64,000 nucleotides of DNA from Oscillospiraceae bacterium (GCA_024404915.1 JAKSPJ010000003.1:1-64000); one strand, 5' to 3'. Counted from the stretch's first letter, positions 1 to 8,354 are shown. Numbers and translations: made by a program. The notes: a model not told the origin generated them from the sequence alone.

Positions 1-14
1 ATATGTGCGAATGC

Positions 15-98
15 GCCGATGTGATGGAATTGGCAGACGTGACGGACTCAAAATCCGTTGGTAGCGATACCGTGCGGGTTCGACCCCCGCCATCGGCA
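15..98 (+). tRNA. tRNA-Leu (CAA)
   Basis: Cloverleaf with a 7-bp acceptor stem (GCCGATG at 15-21 with CATCGGC at 91-97), discriminator A98, an anticodon stem ACGGA/TCCGT around loop CTCAAAA (anticodon CAA, reads UUG), a long variable arm as expected for class II tRNA-Leu, and a T arm containing GGTTCGA. The CCA end is not encoded. A U-rich hairpin follows directly. Confidence 0.95.
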
Positions 99-107
99 CT
101 GAAGAAA

Positions 108-138
108 AGCAGATTCTGAATAGAGTCTGCTTTTTTTA
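108..138 (+). terminator. Rho-independent terminator of tRNA-Leu
   Basis: AGCAGATTC (108-116) pairs with GAGTCTGCT (123-131) with one G-U pair and is followed by a run of T. Confidence 0.85.
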
Positions 139-160
139 TATGAAATATTTTTAGCTGCAA

Positions 161-198
161 CAAAGGGCGGAAATCTATTTGCTGATTTCCGCCCTTTG
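161..198 (-). terminator. Hairpin terminator downstream of the repeat membrane protein gene
   Basis: Perfect 15-bp stem, CAAAGGGCGGAAATC (161-175) with GATTTCCGCCCTTTG (184-198), just past the stop codon of the minus-strand gene ending at 201. The U tract on the minus strand is weak, so termination is inferred mainly from stem strength and position. Confidence 0.65.
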
Positions 199-200
199 TA

Positions 201-1955
201 TTATTCAGATAGTGTAAAGCTGGTGGCTTTCCAGCCATAGCCGTTGTTTACCATTACCCAGTGAATTGTAGCAACATACTGATTGGTTGATACGCCGTCT
301 TTTACCAGTGTGGTATCCATGTGCACATCAGTGGTCAGCAGTTTATCGGAGTACTTGCGAATGTTCAGAACTTCTGTGTTGTCCTCTCTGCTGTTGTAAT
401 CATTGTTCCAGAAAATGTCATTGATAATGCGGTACAGCAGAACGGAAGCTTCAGAATTTGCTGCCAGGTAATTGCTGAGAACATTGTAATTCATTGAGCC
501 GTTCTTGTATTTGTTGGTGACATAGTCAATATAAGCTGTCGTCATGTTGGCAATATAGGACTCCAGCTCAGGATCATCCTCCAGTGAAGAAGCAGGATAG
601 AATACATATTCCTGCGTTGCATTGCTGGTATCCGGAACCGCTTCCGGAAGCAGCATTGTGCCATCCTGGTCTGTTGCAGTCACTGTCGGCGGCATGAACA
701 GTCCCTCGATTTCGCAGTACTGCGCCATGGGCTGTGCCATGTAAAGCTGTTCCATGTCGTTCAGCTCCAGACCGGATTCGACTTCGGTGAACAACTCATC
801 GGATACCGTGTTGCCGTTGACCTTCAGGGAAGCTCCCTGTGGAATGGTAACAGCCAGTGTGTACACAGGAGCAGCCTGAATATCCAGGACGGATTCCGGT
901 TCATTCACACGCCAAACAGGAAATTTAAAATCATCATCAGTCCAGCCGGAGCGATCCAGCACCACGCTGGCAATGGCAAGGTCATCCAGTGTAATATAGT
1001 AGGTCGGACGGGAATCAGTGTAATCCTCTTTCTTTTTGTAGGAGAACTTTGCATCTGTGCCGACTGCAATATCTGCCTGCATGGTATCCATGATGCCCTC
1101 TGTGGTTTCATACCCGGATACATCGAATGCTTCTGCAGCCTGCCGCAGCATTTTATCCAGGAATGTGTTGTCCAGTTCTGCAATATATTCCTCGATTTTG
1201 TACTGTGGTCTGGACGCTTCATAAGCATTCAGATACATTTTAGAGTAACTGATTTTTTTGCTGATAATAATATTTCCCAAAACGATAATAATAATCAGCA
1301 GAAAGACAATCCCAAGCAGAAAAACCATATTGACAGAAGATGTGCTGACTCGCTGTGCAGCATGGCCTCGTGACACAGGACGTGTGCTGCGCCGCTGCGG
1401 GCTTGTGTTGGTGCGCTCATAGTATGTGCTGGAATTCTGCGGCCTGCGATGCTGAGGCGGTCTTGTATTAGTGCGCTCATAGTATGTATTGGAATTCTGC
1501 GGCCTGCGATGCTGAGGCGGTCTTGCACTGGTGCGCTCATAGTATGCATTGGGGTTCTGCGGTCTGCGATGCTGAGGAGGTCTTGCACTGGTGCGCTCAC
1601 CGTATGCATTGGGGTTCTGCGGTCTGCGGTGCTGGGGCGGTCTTGCGCTGGTGCGCTCGCCATAGGCATTGGGGTTCTGCGGTCTGCGATGCTGGGGCGG
1701 TCTTGCGCTGGTGCGCTCGCCGCAGGCATCTGCGCTTTGCGGTCTGCGGTGCTGGGGCGGTCTTGCATTGGTGCGCTCTGCTGAGACACCTGCTTCCGAT
1801 GGCCTGCGCCGGCGTGGCGCATCAGGGTGCATTCCTTCCACAGGACGGCCGCTGCCGGGTGTGCGGCGGGGTGGAGGTGCTGTGGGGCGTGTGCCCGAAA
1901 CCGGTCTGCGTCTTTTTCCAGAGGATGTGTTCTGGGGTGTTCTGCGTTGTTCCAT
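201..1955 (-). CDS. Membrane protein with cytoplasmic Pro/Arg-rich 20-residue repeats (unknown function)
   Basis: 584 aa, family not recognised. The first ~207 residues are very basic and Pro/Arg-rich and include six near-identical 20-residue units (consensus around ERTSARPPQHRRPQNPNAYG) encoded by a 60-bp tandem repeat. One membrane segment follows at about residues 211-231 (VFLLGIVFLLIIIIV), then a ~350-residue C-terminal part. By the positive-inside rule the repeats lie in the cytoplasm and the C-terminal part outside. Its last ~120 residues look like a small alpha/beta (NTF2-like) fold, but that is a weak impression. An in-frame ATG at 1961 sits 1 nt from AGGAGG; the ATG at 1955 has a 7-nt spacing and is preferred. 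It lies 16 nt downstream of the phosphodiester-glycosidase-like gene, so the two are probably cotranscribed. Confidence 0.75.
   Translation of the reverse strand: MEQRRTPQNTSSGKRRRPVSGTRPTAPPPRRTPGSGRPVEGMHPDAPRRRRPSEAGVSAERTNARPPQHRRPQSADACGERTSARPPQHRRPQNPNAYGERTSARPPQHRRPQNPNAYGERTSARPPQHRRPQNPNAYYERTSARPPQHRRPQNSNTYYERTNTRPPQHRRPQNSSTYYERTNTSPQRRSTRPVSRGHAAQRVSTSSVNMVFLLGIVFLLIIIIVLGNIIISKKISYSKMYLNAYEASRPQYKIEEYIAELDNTFLDKMLRQAAEAFDVSGYETTEGIMDTMQADIAVGTDAKFSYKKKEDYTDSRPTYYITLDDLAIASVVLDRSGWTDDDFKFPVWRVNEPESVLDIQAAPVYTLAVTIPQGASLKVNGNTVSDELFTEVESGLELNDMEQLYMAQPMAQYCEIEGLFMPPTVTATDQDGTMLLPEAVPDTSNATQEYVFYPASSLEDDPELESYIANMTTAYIDYVTNKYKNGSMNYNVLSNYLAANSEASVLLYRIINDIFWNNDYNSREDNTEVLNIRKYSDKLLTTDVHMDTTLVKDGVSTNQYVATIHWVMVNNGYGWKATSFTLSE
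1419..1778 (-). repeat. Six 60-bp tandem repeats inside the membrane protein gene
   Basis: Six consecutive 60-bp units differ by a few bases each and encode the 20-residue Pro/Arg repeats. A degenerate seventh unit lies at about 1386-1418. There is no unique spacer sequence and the unit is an exact multiple of three, so this is a coding minisatellite. The most similar units are in the middle, as expected for slippage or recombination-driven copy change. Confidence 0.9.
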
Positions 1956-1971
1956 GTTCATTCCTCCTCTG

Positions 1972-3021
1972 TTAAGATTCCGGCTTTACCAGCCAGCATG
2001 AAGGCAGCAAACGTGCACCATACAATGACGAACTGATGGTAATCTGTTCGCCCTCATACCGCATGACGGAAGATGCACCGCCATCCATGTTGCCTGCGTT
2101 TACGGCACCGTAATCCAGCATGACCTGCTGTGCATCTTTCATAGTTGCACCGATGCTGGAAAGCTGTCTGCCCTCGATTACCAGAATCAGCATGGTGCCG
2201 TCTTCTGTCTGTCCGATGACGGTACGGGGATTATAGCCGTAATCCCTTGTCAGGGCGACTGCTTCACCGTCAGAAATCAGTGTAGGGCCGAAACATGCGG
2301 CATCACGGATGCCCTTATCAAGTGCCTGCTGAGCTGTCATCCAGCCACAGTGCAATTTATTATCCTTATCCAATCCCACAATTTCGTAGTAGCCGTAAAG
2401 CATGCCGTAGCGCAGTTCGCCTTCGGAGATTACCAGTCCGATTGGTGTGCCGCCGCTGCCCATGCCGTTGGGATCTTCAAATCCGCCAGCATTGACACCT
2501 GCCAGCGCACCATAATCTGCGATGATATCCTCCAGATGTTTTCCGGAGTAACCGTTGCCCAGCGGGCCGGGTACGCCCATAAATACACGGGAGGCGTCTT
2601 TGATGCGAAGCAGCTTGCCCCGGAATGTATCATACTGAATATCAATCAGTTCGGTTTCCGGCCGTTCTTCCTTTTTCGCTTCTGTATTCACAAGAGAAGA
2701 GGTAAGCTCAATAGACATCTTTTCCGGAATCAGAATATCCTTTTTAATCTGGCTTTTGGAGGCGCTGTCTGCCTCTGCCAGCTTTTGGGCAGAAAATAAG
2801 GCAGAGAGTGCCCGAAGCTGTCCTTTTTCTTCATAAATCTGTTTGTATTGCCGTGCGGCAGTGGGATAATCTGCACTGGCTGCCACCTTGGAAAGCTGAT
2901 TGATGCCGGAGCGAACCATAATAAGAGTGGTGGCGGCGACTGCAATTAGTCCGATGCCCATAATACCATTACTGATACGGGGTCGCCTTGCTTTTTTTCT
3001 TCTACGCTGATATTGTGCCAT
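1972..3021 (-). CDS. Phosphodiester glycosidase (NAGPA-like) family protein, membrane-anchored
   Basis: 349 aa. A basic N-terminus (KARRPR) precedes one membrane segment at about residues 19-38, so the rest is probably outside the cell. The C-terminal ~200 residues carry family signatures of phosphodiester glycosidases (Pfam NAGPA, often annotated as exopolysaccharide biosynthesis protein): NAGGFEDPNGMGSGGTP, RTVIGQ, and near the end VNAGNMDGGASS. Family members hydrolyse sugar phosphodiesters such as GlcNAc-1-phosphate caps; the substrate here is unknown. The ATG is preceded by GGAAGG at good spacing, and a TTGCAT-17-TAAAAT promoter lies 55-85 nt upstream. It is the first gene of a two-gene unit with the repeat membrane protein, suggesting shared envelope or glycopolymer work, which is inference. 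Confidence 0.8.
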   Translation of the reverse strand: MAQYQRRRKKARRPRISNGIMGIGLIAVAATTLIMVRSGINQLSKVAASADYPTAARQYKQIYEEKGQLRALSALFSAQKLAEADSASKSQIKKDILIPEKMSIELTSSLVNTEAKKEERPETELIDIQYDTFRGKLLRIKDASRVFMGVPGPLGNGYSGKHLEDIIADYGALAGVNAGGFEDPNGMGSGGTPIGLVISEGELRYGMLYGYYEIVGLDKDNKLHCGWMTAQQALDKGIRDAACFGPTLISDGEAVALTRDYGYNPRTVIGQTEDGTMLILVIEGRQLSSIGATMKDAQQVMLDYGAVNAGNMDGGASSVMRYEGEQITISSSLYGARLLPSCWLVKPES

Positions 3022-3075
3022 TTGTATCCTTCCTTTTTTCTGTTTCTTTCATTTTATATAAGGACTCCACTATAT

Positions 3076-3104
3076 ATTTTAATACAAAATTGCAAAAAAT
3101 GCAA
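3076..3104 (-). promoter_or_regulatory. Sigma-A promoter for the NAGPA-like gene
   Basis: On the minus strand, TTGCAT (3099-3104), a 17-bp spacer and TAAAAT (3076-3081), followed about 55 nt later by the start codon. Confidence 0.6.
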
Positions 3105-3192
3105 GTGCTTTTTCGTGCCTTCGACAAGTTTTTCATAGTGACTGAATTTAGGTGCTGTTTTTTGTGATACATGAACATATTGCAAAGCCTCC

Positions 3193-3221
3193 TTGACTTT
3201 TTCCAAATTGTGTGATACTAT
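3193..3221 (+). promoter_or_regulatory. Sigma-A promoter for the LRR/cohesin/dockerin gene
   Basis: TTGACT (3193-3198), 17-bp spacer, TACTAT (3216-3221); the TTG start codon lies ~40 nt downstream. It is divergent from the promoter at 3076-3104. Confidence 0.65.
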
Positions 3222-3268
3222 TATATTACCGCATGAAACGGATAAACACATGAAAAGAGGGAATAGAA

Positions 3269-5029
3269 TTGAAGCGAATGATAGCTGGACTGGCATCTGC
3301 AGTTTTTATGCTGACAGGGGCTGGAATTCCATGGGGAGGAATGAGACAGCCGACTGACTGCGTGCTTTCCGTATCCGCAGAAACAGAGACATCCGGGGTG
3401 TGTGATGCCGCAACAGGTGCATTGCAATGGGCATTGGATGCTTCTGGTACGCTGACCATATCCGGTGAAGGAAAAATGAAAAGCTGGACCAGTGCCCTGA
3501 ATGTGCCCTGGGCTTCTGTGAAGGATCAGATTAAAAAAGCAGTGGTGGAAGAAGGTGTTTCCAACATCGGCAGAAATGCGTTTAATGGATGTATACGCCT
3601 TTCGGATATTGTATTGTCCCAGAGTGTAACTGTGATTGAATCCCAGGCGTTTTATGGATGCAGCAATCTGACCATGGTGACTATTCCATCCGGAGTGCAG
3701 AGTATCTACAGCATTGCTTTTCAGGATTGTGTTGGCCTGGCAAAAATCAAAATCATGAATCCGCAGTGCGAAATTTTCGGCGGAACAGGGGATACTATTC
3801 CACGCAATGCCGTAATCGCAGGCTATGCGGATTCCACTGCACAGAATTTTGCGGAACAGTATCAGCGGAGTTTCGAGCTGATTGCAGGGACACCGGAAAC
3901 AACGGCAGCGATGACAACCACAACAACGACCCAAGCGACAACGACTACATCAGCAACCAAAGCAACAACTACTACATCAGCGACCAAAGCAACAACTACC
4001 ACATCAGCAACCAAAGCGACAACAACCACATCAGCAACCAAAGCGACAACGACTACATCAGCAACCAAAGCAACAACGACTACATCGGCGACCAAAGCGA
4101 CAACGACTACATCAGCAACCAAAGCAACAACGACTACATCAGCGACCAAAGCAACAACTACCACATCAGCAACCAAAGCAACAACGACTACATCAGCAAC
4201 CAAAGCGACAACAACCACATCAGCAACCAAAGCAACAACGACTACATCAGCAACCAAAGCAACAACTACGACATCTGCCACAAAGGCAGCTACTACTTCA
4301 GCCGTAACAACAACAGCTGTCACACAGCCTTATGAAAACTATGAAGGAGTTGTTCCTGATCAGTGCAATATCATTGCGGATCAGATTTATGCAAAACCCG
4401 GCGAGACGGTTCCCTTCTCCATTTATCTGATGAATAACCCCGGATTTTCTGTTTTAAACATTATGGCTGCGTACAGCGGCTTTCTGGATATTCGCCTGAG
4501 TGATGAGAAAAAAGCAGATATCATCTATGGGCCGGTGCTGGATGGCGCTCAGGTATTGCCGGCATCCAGTCCTTACAGTCCTTCCTATAATTACAGTATT
4601 GCAGTGCTGGGCAATCATGTGAATGAAAATGACGGCGTGCTGGTGACAGTGTATTTTACTGTGCCGGAGGATGCAGTGCCGGGAGGAGAATATGATGTGC
4701 TGCTGCCAAAAGCTGCTTTGATGCATGCTGATGGCAAAGTGATTGAAACCAATGCAGTGCAGGGATGGATCCGTGTTGTACAGGACCAGGGAGATGTCAA
4801 CAGCGATGGTGCTGTGAACAGTCTGGATGCACAGCAGGTGCTTGCTGCAGCGGTGAATCAGCTCAGCGGGAATCCTCCGGGACTGAGCAGTGCCCAGCAG
4901 ACAGCTGCGGATGTGGATGACAATAAAAAAGTGGATGCGCTGGATGCACAGTTTATCCTTCGCTATTATCTGGAAAGCCAGATGCATGATAAAACCATTT
5001 CATGGAGCGATATTGTTTCAGGAAAATAG
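3269..5029 (+). CDS. Secreted BspA-type LRR, Thr-rich linker, cohesin-like and dockerin protein
   Basis: 586 aa. A signal peptide (about residues 1-37, cleavage near SVSA) is followed by a BspA/LRR_5-type leucine-rich region at ~45-208 (units such as IGRNAFNGC, IESQAFYGC, IYSIAFQDC), a linker of 13 ATTTTSATK repeats (223-339), a cohesin-like beta-sandwich at ~358-505 (YAKPGETVPF, MNNPGFSV, VTVYFTVPEDAVPGGEYDV), and a type I dockerin at ~508-586 with two calcium loops (GDVNSDGAVNSLD and ADVDDNKKVDALD). Dockerin plus cohesin in one chain is the layout of a cellulosomal adaptor; an LRR front end suggests binding to another surface, which is inference. The start is TTG at 3269 with AGAGGG 8 nt upstream. 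The gene is monocistronic, with its own promoter and terminator. Confidence 0.85.
   Translation: MKRMIAGLASAVFMLTGAGIPWGGMRQPTDCVLSVSAETETSGVCDAATGALQWALDASGTLTISGEGKMKSWTSALNVPWASVKDQIKKAVVEEGVSNIGRNAFNGCIRLSDIVLSQSVTVIESQAFYGCSNLTMVTIPSGVQSIYSIAFQDCVGLAKIKIMNPQCEIFGGTGDTIPRNAVIAGYADSTAQNFAEQYQRSFELIAGTPETTAAMTTTTTTQATTTTSATKATTTTSATKATTTTSATKATTTTSATKATTTTSATKATTTTSATKATTTTSATKATTTTSATKATTTTSATKATTTTSATKATTTTSATKATTTTSATKATTTTSATKAATTSAVTTTAVTQPYENYEGVVPDQCNIIADQIYAKPGETVPFSIYLMNNPGFSVLNIMAAYSGFLDIRLSDEKKADIIYGPVLDGAQVLPASSPYSPSYNYSIAVLGNHVNENDGVLVTVYFTVPEDAVPGGEYDVLLPKAALMHADGKVIETNAVQGWIRVVQDQGDVNSDGAVNSLDAQQVLAAAVNQLSGNPPGLSSAQQTAADVDDNKKVDALDAQFILRYYLESQMHDKTISWSDIVSGK
3935..4285 (+). 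repeat. Thirteen 27-bp tandem repeats encoding the ATTTTSATK linker
   Basis: Thirteen contiguous 27-bp units encode the nine-residue linker repeat; nearly all differences are third-base changes, and the last unit is the most diverged. This is a coding linker between the LRR and cohesin-like domains, likely O-glycosylated given its Thr density. Unit number probably varies between strains. Confidence 0.92.
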
Positions 5030-5033
5030 CATA

Positions 5034-5063
5034 TAAAAAAGCAGCCAAACGGCTGCTTTTTTC
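5034..5063. terminator. Bidirectional terminator between the dockerin gene and ychF
   Basis: Stem GCAGCC (5041-5046)/GGCTGC (5051-5056) with an A run before and a T run after, between the convergent stop codons at 5029 and 5079; it can serve both strands. Confidence 0.85.
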
Positions 5064-5078
5064 TTTGATGTTCAGAAA

Positions 5079-6176
5079 TCAGGAGGTGAAATGGAATGTG
5101 ATGATGTCGCCATCTGCAACTTCATAGGTCTTGCCCTCCATACGGACAACTCCTTTTTCTTTTGCTGCTGCCATATTTCCGCCGTTTGCCATAAAGTCCT
5201 CAAAGGAAATGACCTCTGCACGGATAAAACCTTTTTCAAAATCAGAATGAATTTTGCCGGCAGCCTGGGGTGCCTTTGTTCCTTTCTTAATGGTCCAGGC
5301 ACGGCACTCATCGGAACCGCCTGTCAGATAGGAAATCAGGCCAAGCAGTGCATAACCTGCATGAATAATACGAGTCAGGCCGGATTCTGTCAGGCCAAGG
5401 TCGGAGAGAAATTCTTTTTGTTCTTCTTCCGTCATGTCAGAAATTTCAGCTTCAATCTGTGCACAAATCGGGAATACTGCGGCATGCTCTGCTTCTGCAA
5501 TGCTGCGCACAGCCTGAAAATGGGGATTGCTGTCCAGATCACCGGAGAAATCATTTTCGCAAAGGTTTGCTGCGTAGATAACGGGCTTTGCAGTGAGGAG
5601 CGGTGTTTCCAGAATGACAGCCCATTCGTCCTCAGTGCAGTCGAAGCTGCGGGCCGGCATGCCTTCTGTCAGGTGCTCCTGCAGCTTTTTCAGCAGCTCC
5701 AAATCTGCCAGGTATTTTTTGTCGCCCTTTGCCAGCTTTGCGGTCTTGTCAATACGGCGTTCAATCAGTTCAATATCGGAGAAAATCAGCTCCAGATTAA
5801 TGACTTCAATATCACGTTTCGGATCAATGGAACCATCAACGTGAACAATGTTATCATCTTCAAAACAGCGCACCACATGAATAATGGCATCTACTTCACG
5901 GATATCTGCAAGGAAACGGTTGCCCAGACCTTCACCCTTGCTTGCACCCTTTACCAATCCTGCGATATCAACAAACTGGAGTGTTGCAGGCGTAAACTTT
6001 TTCGGCTTGTAGATTTCGGCCAGTTTCTCCAGACGGGTATCCGGCACGGATACCACACCTACGTTTTTATCAATGGTACAGAACGGATAGTTTGCGGACT
6101 CTGCACCTGCATTTGTCAGTGCGTTAAACAGTGTGCTCTTGCCTACATTCGGAAGGCCAACCATTCCAAGTTTCAT
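5079..6176 (-). CDS. ychF: YchF/OLA1-family ATPase
   Basis: 365 aa, full family length. The P-loop GLPNVGKST near the N-terminus, the switch region with [17 protein letters not shown], and the C-terminal TGS domain ([18 protein letters not shown]... [11 protein letters not shown]) are all present and diagnostic of YchF, an Obg-family P-loop protein that hydrolyses ATP rather than GTP and associates with ribosomes. AGGAGG precedes the ATG. It lies ~64 nt downstream of the SH3 lipoprotein gene on the same strand, separated by a small hairpin (6215-6233), so it may be transcribed with it. Confidence 0.96.
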   Translation of the reverse strand: MKLGMVGLPNVGKSTLFNALTNAGAESANYPFCTIDKNVGVVSVPDTRLEKLAEIYKPKKFTPATLQFVDIAGLVKGASKGEGLGNRFLADIREVDAIIHVVRCFEDDNIVHVDGSIDPKRDIEVINLELIFSDIELIERRIDKTAKLAKGDKKYLADLELLKKLQEHLTEGMPARSFDCTEDEWAVILETPLLTAKPVIYAANLCENDFSGDLDSNPHFQAVRSIAEAEHAAVFPICAQIEAEISDMTEEEQKEFLSDLGLTESGLTRIIHAGYALLGLISYLTGGSDECRAWTIKKGTKAPQAAGKIHSDFEKGFIRAEVISFEDFMANGGNMAAAKEKGVVRMEGKTYEVADGDIITFHFTS

Positions 6177-6214
6177 ATCTTAATTCCTCCTGATGATTCT
6201 GTTACAATGGAATA

Positions 6215-6233
6215 CCGCACAGAAACTGTGCGG
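6215..6233. other. Perfect intergenic hairpin without a U tract
   Basis: CCGCACAG (6215-6222), AAA loop, CTGTGCGG (6226-6233), between the SH3 lipoprotein gene and ychF. Without a U run on either strand it is more likely an RNA-processing or stability element than a strong terminator. Confidence 0.5.
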
Positions 6234-6240
6234 CTTCCAC

Positions 6241-7350
6241 TTATTGTACTTTTTTGAAAATGCTGAAGGTCTTTTGCTCGATTTCTTCTGTTTCACCGGA
6301 ATCCAGCAGCCTCTGAATGGATACAGTGCCGATAATGGAAACCATGCCTTTATCGCCGTTTGGATCTGCACCGGTAATCTGAATGCCGTAAACAGATCTC
6401 TGCTTGATGCCGCTGGGCGTTTCGTAGACAGCCTTCGCACTGCCGTTAGAGCAGATAATGTCAGTGACCTCAAGAATAACGCCGTGGTAGCTGTAGTTTA
6501 CCTGGCTCCACAATTCCGTAGCATCAATGAACATATTAATCTTCGGTGCACGGGTTGTCTGAGTGGTGGTTGCTTTTGTTGTGGGCGGTGCTGTGGTTAC
6601 GGGGTGCGCTGCTGTTGTGGCGGGAGCAGCTGTATTGTCTGCGCCTGCTGCAGTTGAAACAACAGTGGTGGTGGTTGTTGTTTCGGTAGTTGTCATGGTA
6701 CCGGTTACTGCATAGTCTGCATGCAGATAGCCCGTGACATAAGCGTCATCATCCTGATAGCCCACATAGCTCCAGCCGAAAGCACTTCTGAAAATGTCCA
6801 GCAGACTGCCGTGACGTACAATGGCAAGCAAATCGGAATCTTCATTTGCTTTTTCATAAATGCCGGCAGCGGAAATGTCTGTAGGCAGAGAAACATATCC
6901 GGTCACAGCAGTTCCGGTGGTTGTTGTGGTGGATTCCGTTTCTGCCGGTACAGAAGAAATACTGCAAACAGGCAGCCATCCCTGCTTGCCTCTGACACGC
7001 ACCATAATCCAGCCGTTCTTTCTCTGCAATACCGAGAGAACATCATCTGCTGTCAGGTTCAGGACAGTGTCACTCTTAAACGAGGGAGATTCATACAGCG
7101 GAATGCTGCTTTTGTCCTCCGGTATATTTGCATGTACAACTGCAATGGCAGAAACATTCACAGGAACCATCTGATCTGTTGTGACAGTGGTTTCTTCTTT
7201 GAAAGTAATGGTCGTAGTTGTGGATGCACTGGTGGATTCTGAAACATCAGCAGAATCCGGTGCGTTGCCGCAGGCTGAAAAAGCGGATAAAACCGCTGCA
7301 CAGGCTGCTGCCAGCATCAATTTGCTGGAAAAATCTGATTTGTCTTTCAT
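6241..7350 (-). CDS. Lipoprotein with two SH3-like domains, Thr-rich linkers and an OB-fold-like C-terminus
   Basis: 369 aa. The N-terminus is a lipoprotein-type signal (AAACAAVLSAFSAC, Cys about residue 27, slightly atypical Phe at -3). Two bacterial SH3-like modules follow: one around residues 52-118 (with SVLQRKNGWIMVRVRGKQGW) and one around 135-205 (DIFRSAFGWSYVGYQDDDAYVTG). TTTT-rich linkers flank the second. The last ~100 residues (INMFIDATELWSQVNYSYHG, then GTVSIQRLLDSGE) resemble the tRNA_anti-like OB fold seen in some secreted Firmicutes proteins; that part is tentative. SH3b domains usually bind cell-wall peptides, so a wall-associated role is inferred. Its start overlaps the upstream gene's stop by 4 nt (ATGA), implying translational coupling. 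Confidence 0.75.
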   Translation of the reverse strand: MKDKSDFSSKLMLAAACAAVLSAFSACGNAPDSADVSESTSASTTTTITFKEETTVTTDQMVPVNVSAIAVVHANIPEDKSSIPLYESPSFKSDTVLNLTADDVLSVLQRKNGWIMVRVRGKQGWLPVCSISSVPAETESTTTTTGTAVTGYVSLPTDISAAGIYEKANEDSDLLAIVRHGSLLDIFRSAFGWSYVGYQDDDAYVTGYLHADYAVTGTMTTTETTTTTTVVSTAAGADNTAAPATTAAHPVTTAPPTTKATTTQTTRAPKINMFIDATELWSQVNYSYHGVILEVTDIICSNGSAKAVYETPSGIKQRSVYGIQITGADPNGDKGMVSIIGTVSIQRLLDSGETEEIEQKTFSIFKKVQ

Positions 7351-8033
7351 GGCTTTTTTCTCCGATTATTTATCATATGGCAAAGCAGAAGCACGCCGGC
7401 AGCTGTACCGGCGGCAACAGCACCTTTCAAAAGTTTTCTGGAACGTGGGGATGCGTTGCCGTTGTTCGTTGTATTGGATTCCTTTCCCTCCGGCCAGCCG
7501 CTGGAATAGAAAAGGTTATGTCTTTGCGAATGCGTGGTATCCGGTTCGTCAGATGTGAGCGATTCCGGAACAGACATGTTCATTTCAGGAATGCTGCCGA
7601 TGGTACAGACGGCACCGCTGGCAACAAACCGAAAATGCAGAACCTCTGTGGCGGAAGGTGATATAAAGGGAATCGCATAAATGAACCAGTGATTTTTGTA
7701 CAGAATCGGCTTGGTGATGGAACGGTTCAGGGGAAATGCGAGTCTGTCTTCCCAGTCGTCACCGAAAATTTCCAGCATGCAGGTTTCCGTTCCTTCACTG
7801 TTTTCGCCGCCGTTTAAGCAGAAACAAAAACGATATTCCTGCCCCGGTTCCAGCCATCCCTTTTCTACGGGAATAGAGGATTCGATTGCGGACCATCTGG
7901 AATCCCAGCTGCCAATCTGCCATGCATCAATGGTACGGTTCAGATAGCCATGTACTTTTACCGGCTTCGTATTATTCGATGAGATCATTGCGTCCGGTTC
8001 CCAACGATCCGGTAAAAAAAACAGATCCTGCAT
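7347..8033 (-). CDS. Unknown protein with a C-terminal membrane anchor
   Basis: 228 aa, no family recognised. There is no N-terminal signal. Residues 1-~150 are rich in aromatic residues and beta-type patterns (WQIGSWDSRWSAIE, LEPGQEYRFCFCLNG), reminiscent of a jelly-roll or carbohydrate-binding-like sandwich, but this is only an impression. A polar Ser/Thr/Asn segment follows, then one hydrophobic stretch at about 200-221 (LLKGAVAAGTAAGVLLLCHMI) with a short basic tail (NNRRKKP), the layout of a tail-anchored protein whose bulk would face the cytoplasm. An AAAGG-type site lies ~9 nt before the ATG. It is the first gene of the unit with the SH3 lipoprotein (4-nt overlap) and possibly ychF. 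Confidence 0.65.
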   Translation of the reverse strand: MQDLFFLPDRWEPDAMISSNNTKPVKVHGYLNRTIDAWQIGSWDSRWSAIESSIPVEKGWLEPGQEYRFCFCLNGGENSEGTETCMLEIFGDDWEDRLAFPLNRSITKPILYKNHWFIYAIPFISPSATEVLHFRFVASGAVCTIGSIPEMNMSVPESLTSDEPDTTHSQRHNLFYSSGWPEGKESNTTNNGNASPRSRKLLKGAVAAGTAAGVLLLCHMINNRRKKP

Positions 8034-8128
8034 TTCGTGTCTGCCTTTCTGCAGCAGAGAAACCTGCTGACGTATGCATTATTTTGCAAAGAAATCATAC
8101 AAGTGCTGTAATTGTTGTATACTATATT

Positions 8129-8158
8129 ATTGTATCATAAAAACATAGCATCTGTCAA
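8129..8158 (-). promoter_or_regulatory. Sigma-A promoter for the tail-anchored protein/SH3 lipoprotein operon
   Basis: On the minus strand, TTGACA (8153-8158), 18-bp spacer, TACAAT (8129-8134); the start codon at 8033 is ~95 nt downstream. Confidence 0.65.
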
Positions 8159-8295
8159 GAGATTATTCGCATCATAAGCAAAAAATTTATGTTTTTTTTA
8201 TAAAATCCGAAAAATATCCATTCATCAATTTGAACAGTAAACGACAATGAAAATTGTGCATATATACAAATAATGTGAAAAGATGGAGAAAAGAC

Positions 8296-8323
8296 TTGAT
8301 TTTTTTTCAAAAAATGGTAAAAT
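8296..8323 (+). promoter_or_regulatory. Sigma-A promoter of groES-groEL
   Basis: TTGATT (8296-8301), 16-bp spacer, TAAAAT (8318-8323), immediately followed by CIRCE. Confidence 0.7.
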
Positions 8324-8327
8324 AGAT

Positions 8328-8354
8328 TTAGCACTCAAACACAAAGAGTGCTAA
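8328..8354 (+). promoter_or_regulatory. CIRCE element (HrcA operator)
   Basis: A perfect TTAGCACTC (8328-8336), 9-nt spacer and GAGTGCTAA (8346-8354), the consensus CIRCE arrangement. It lies at the expected transcription start, so HrcA binding should repress groESL until heat shock titrates GroEL. hrcA is not in this window. Confidence 0.97.

Noticed and set aside
1449..2001. Several plus-strand Cys/Ala/Leu-rich open frames across the 60-bp repeats
   Set aside because: They mirror the periodic minus-strand gene, which has the coherent TM protein and start signals.
3935..4285. CRISPR array at the regularly spaced repeats
   Set aside because: Units are directly contiguous with no unique spacers and all encode the same nine residues in frame.
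3862..4323. Minus-strand open frame of Val/Ala repeats opposite the Thr linker
   Set aside because: It is the antisense shadow of the 27-bp coding repeat; a frame without stops is a by-product of the repeat and there is no ribosome-binding site.
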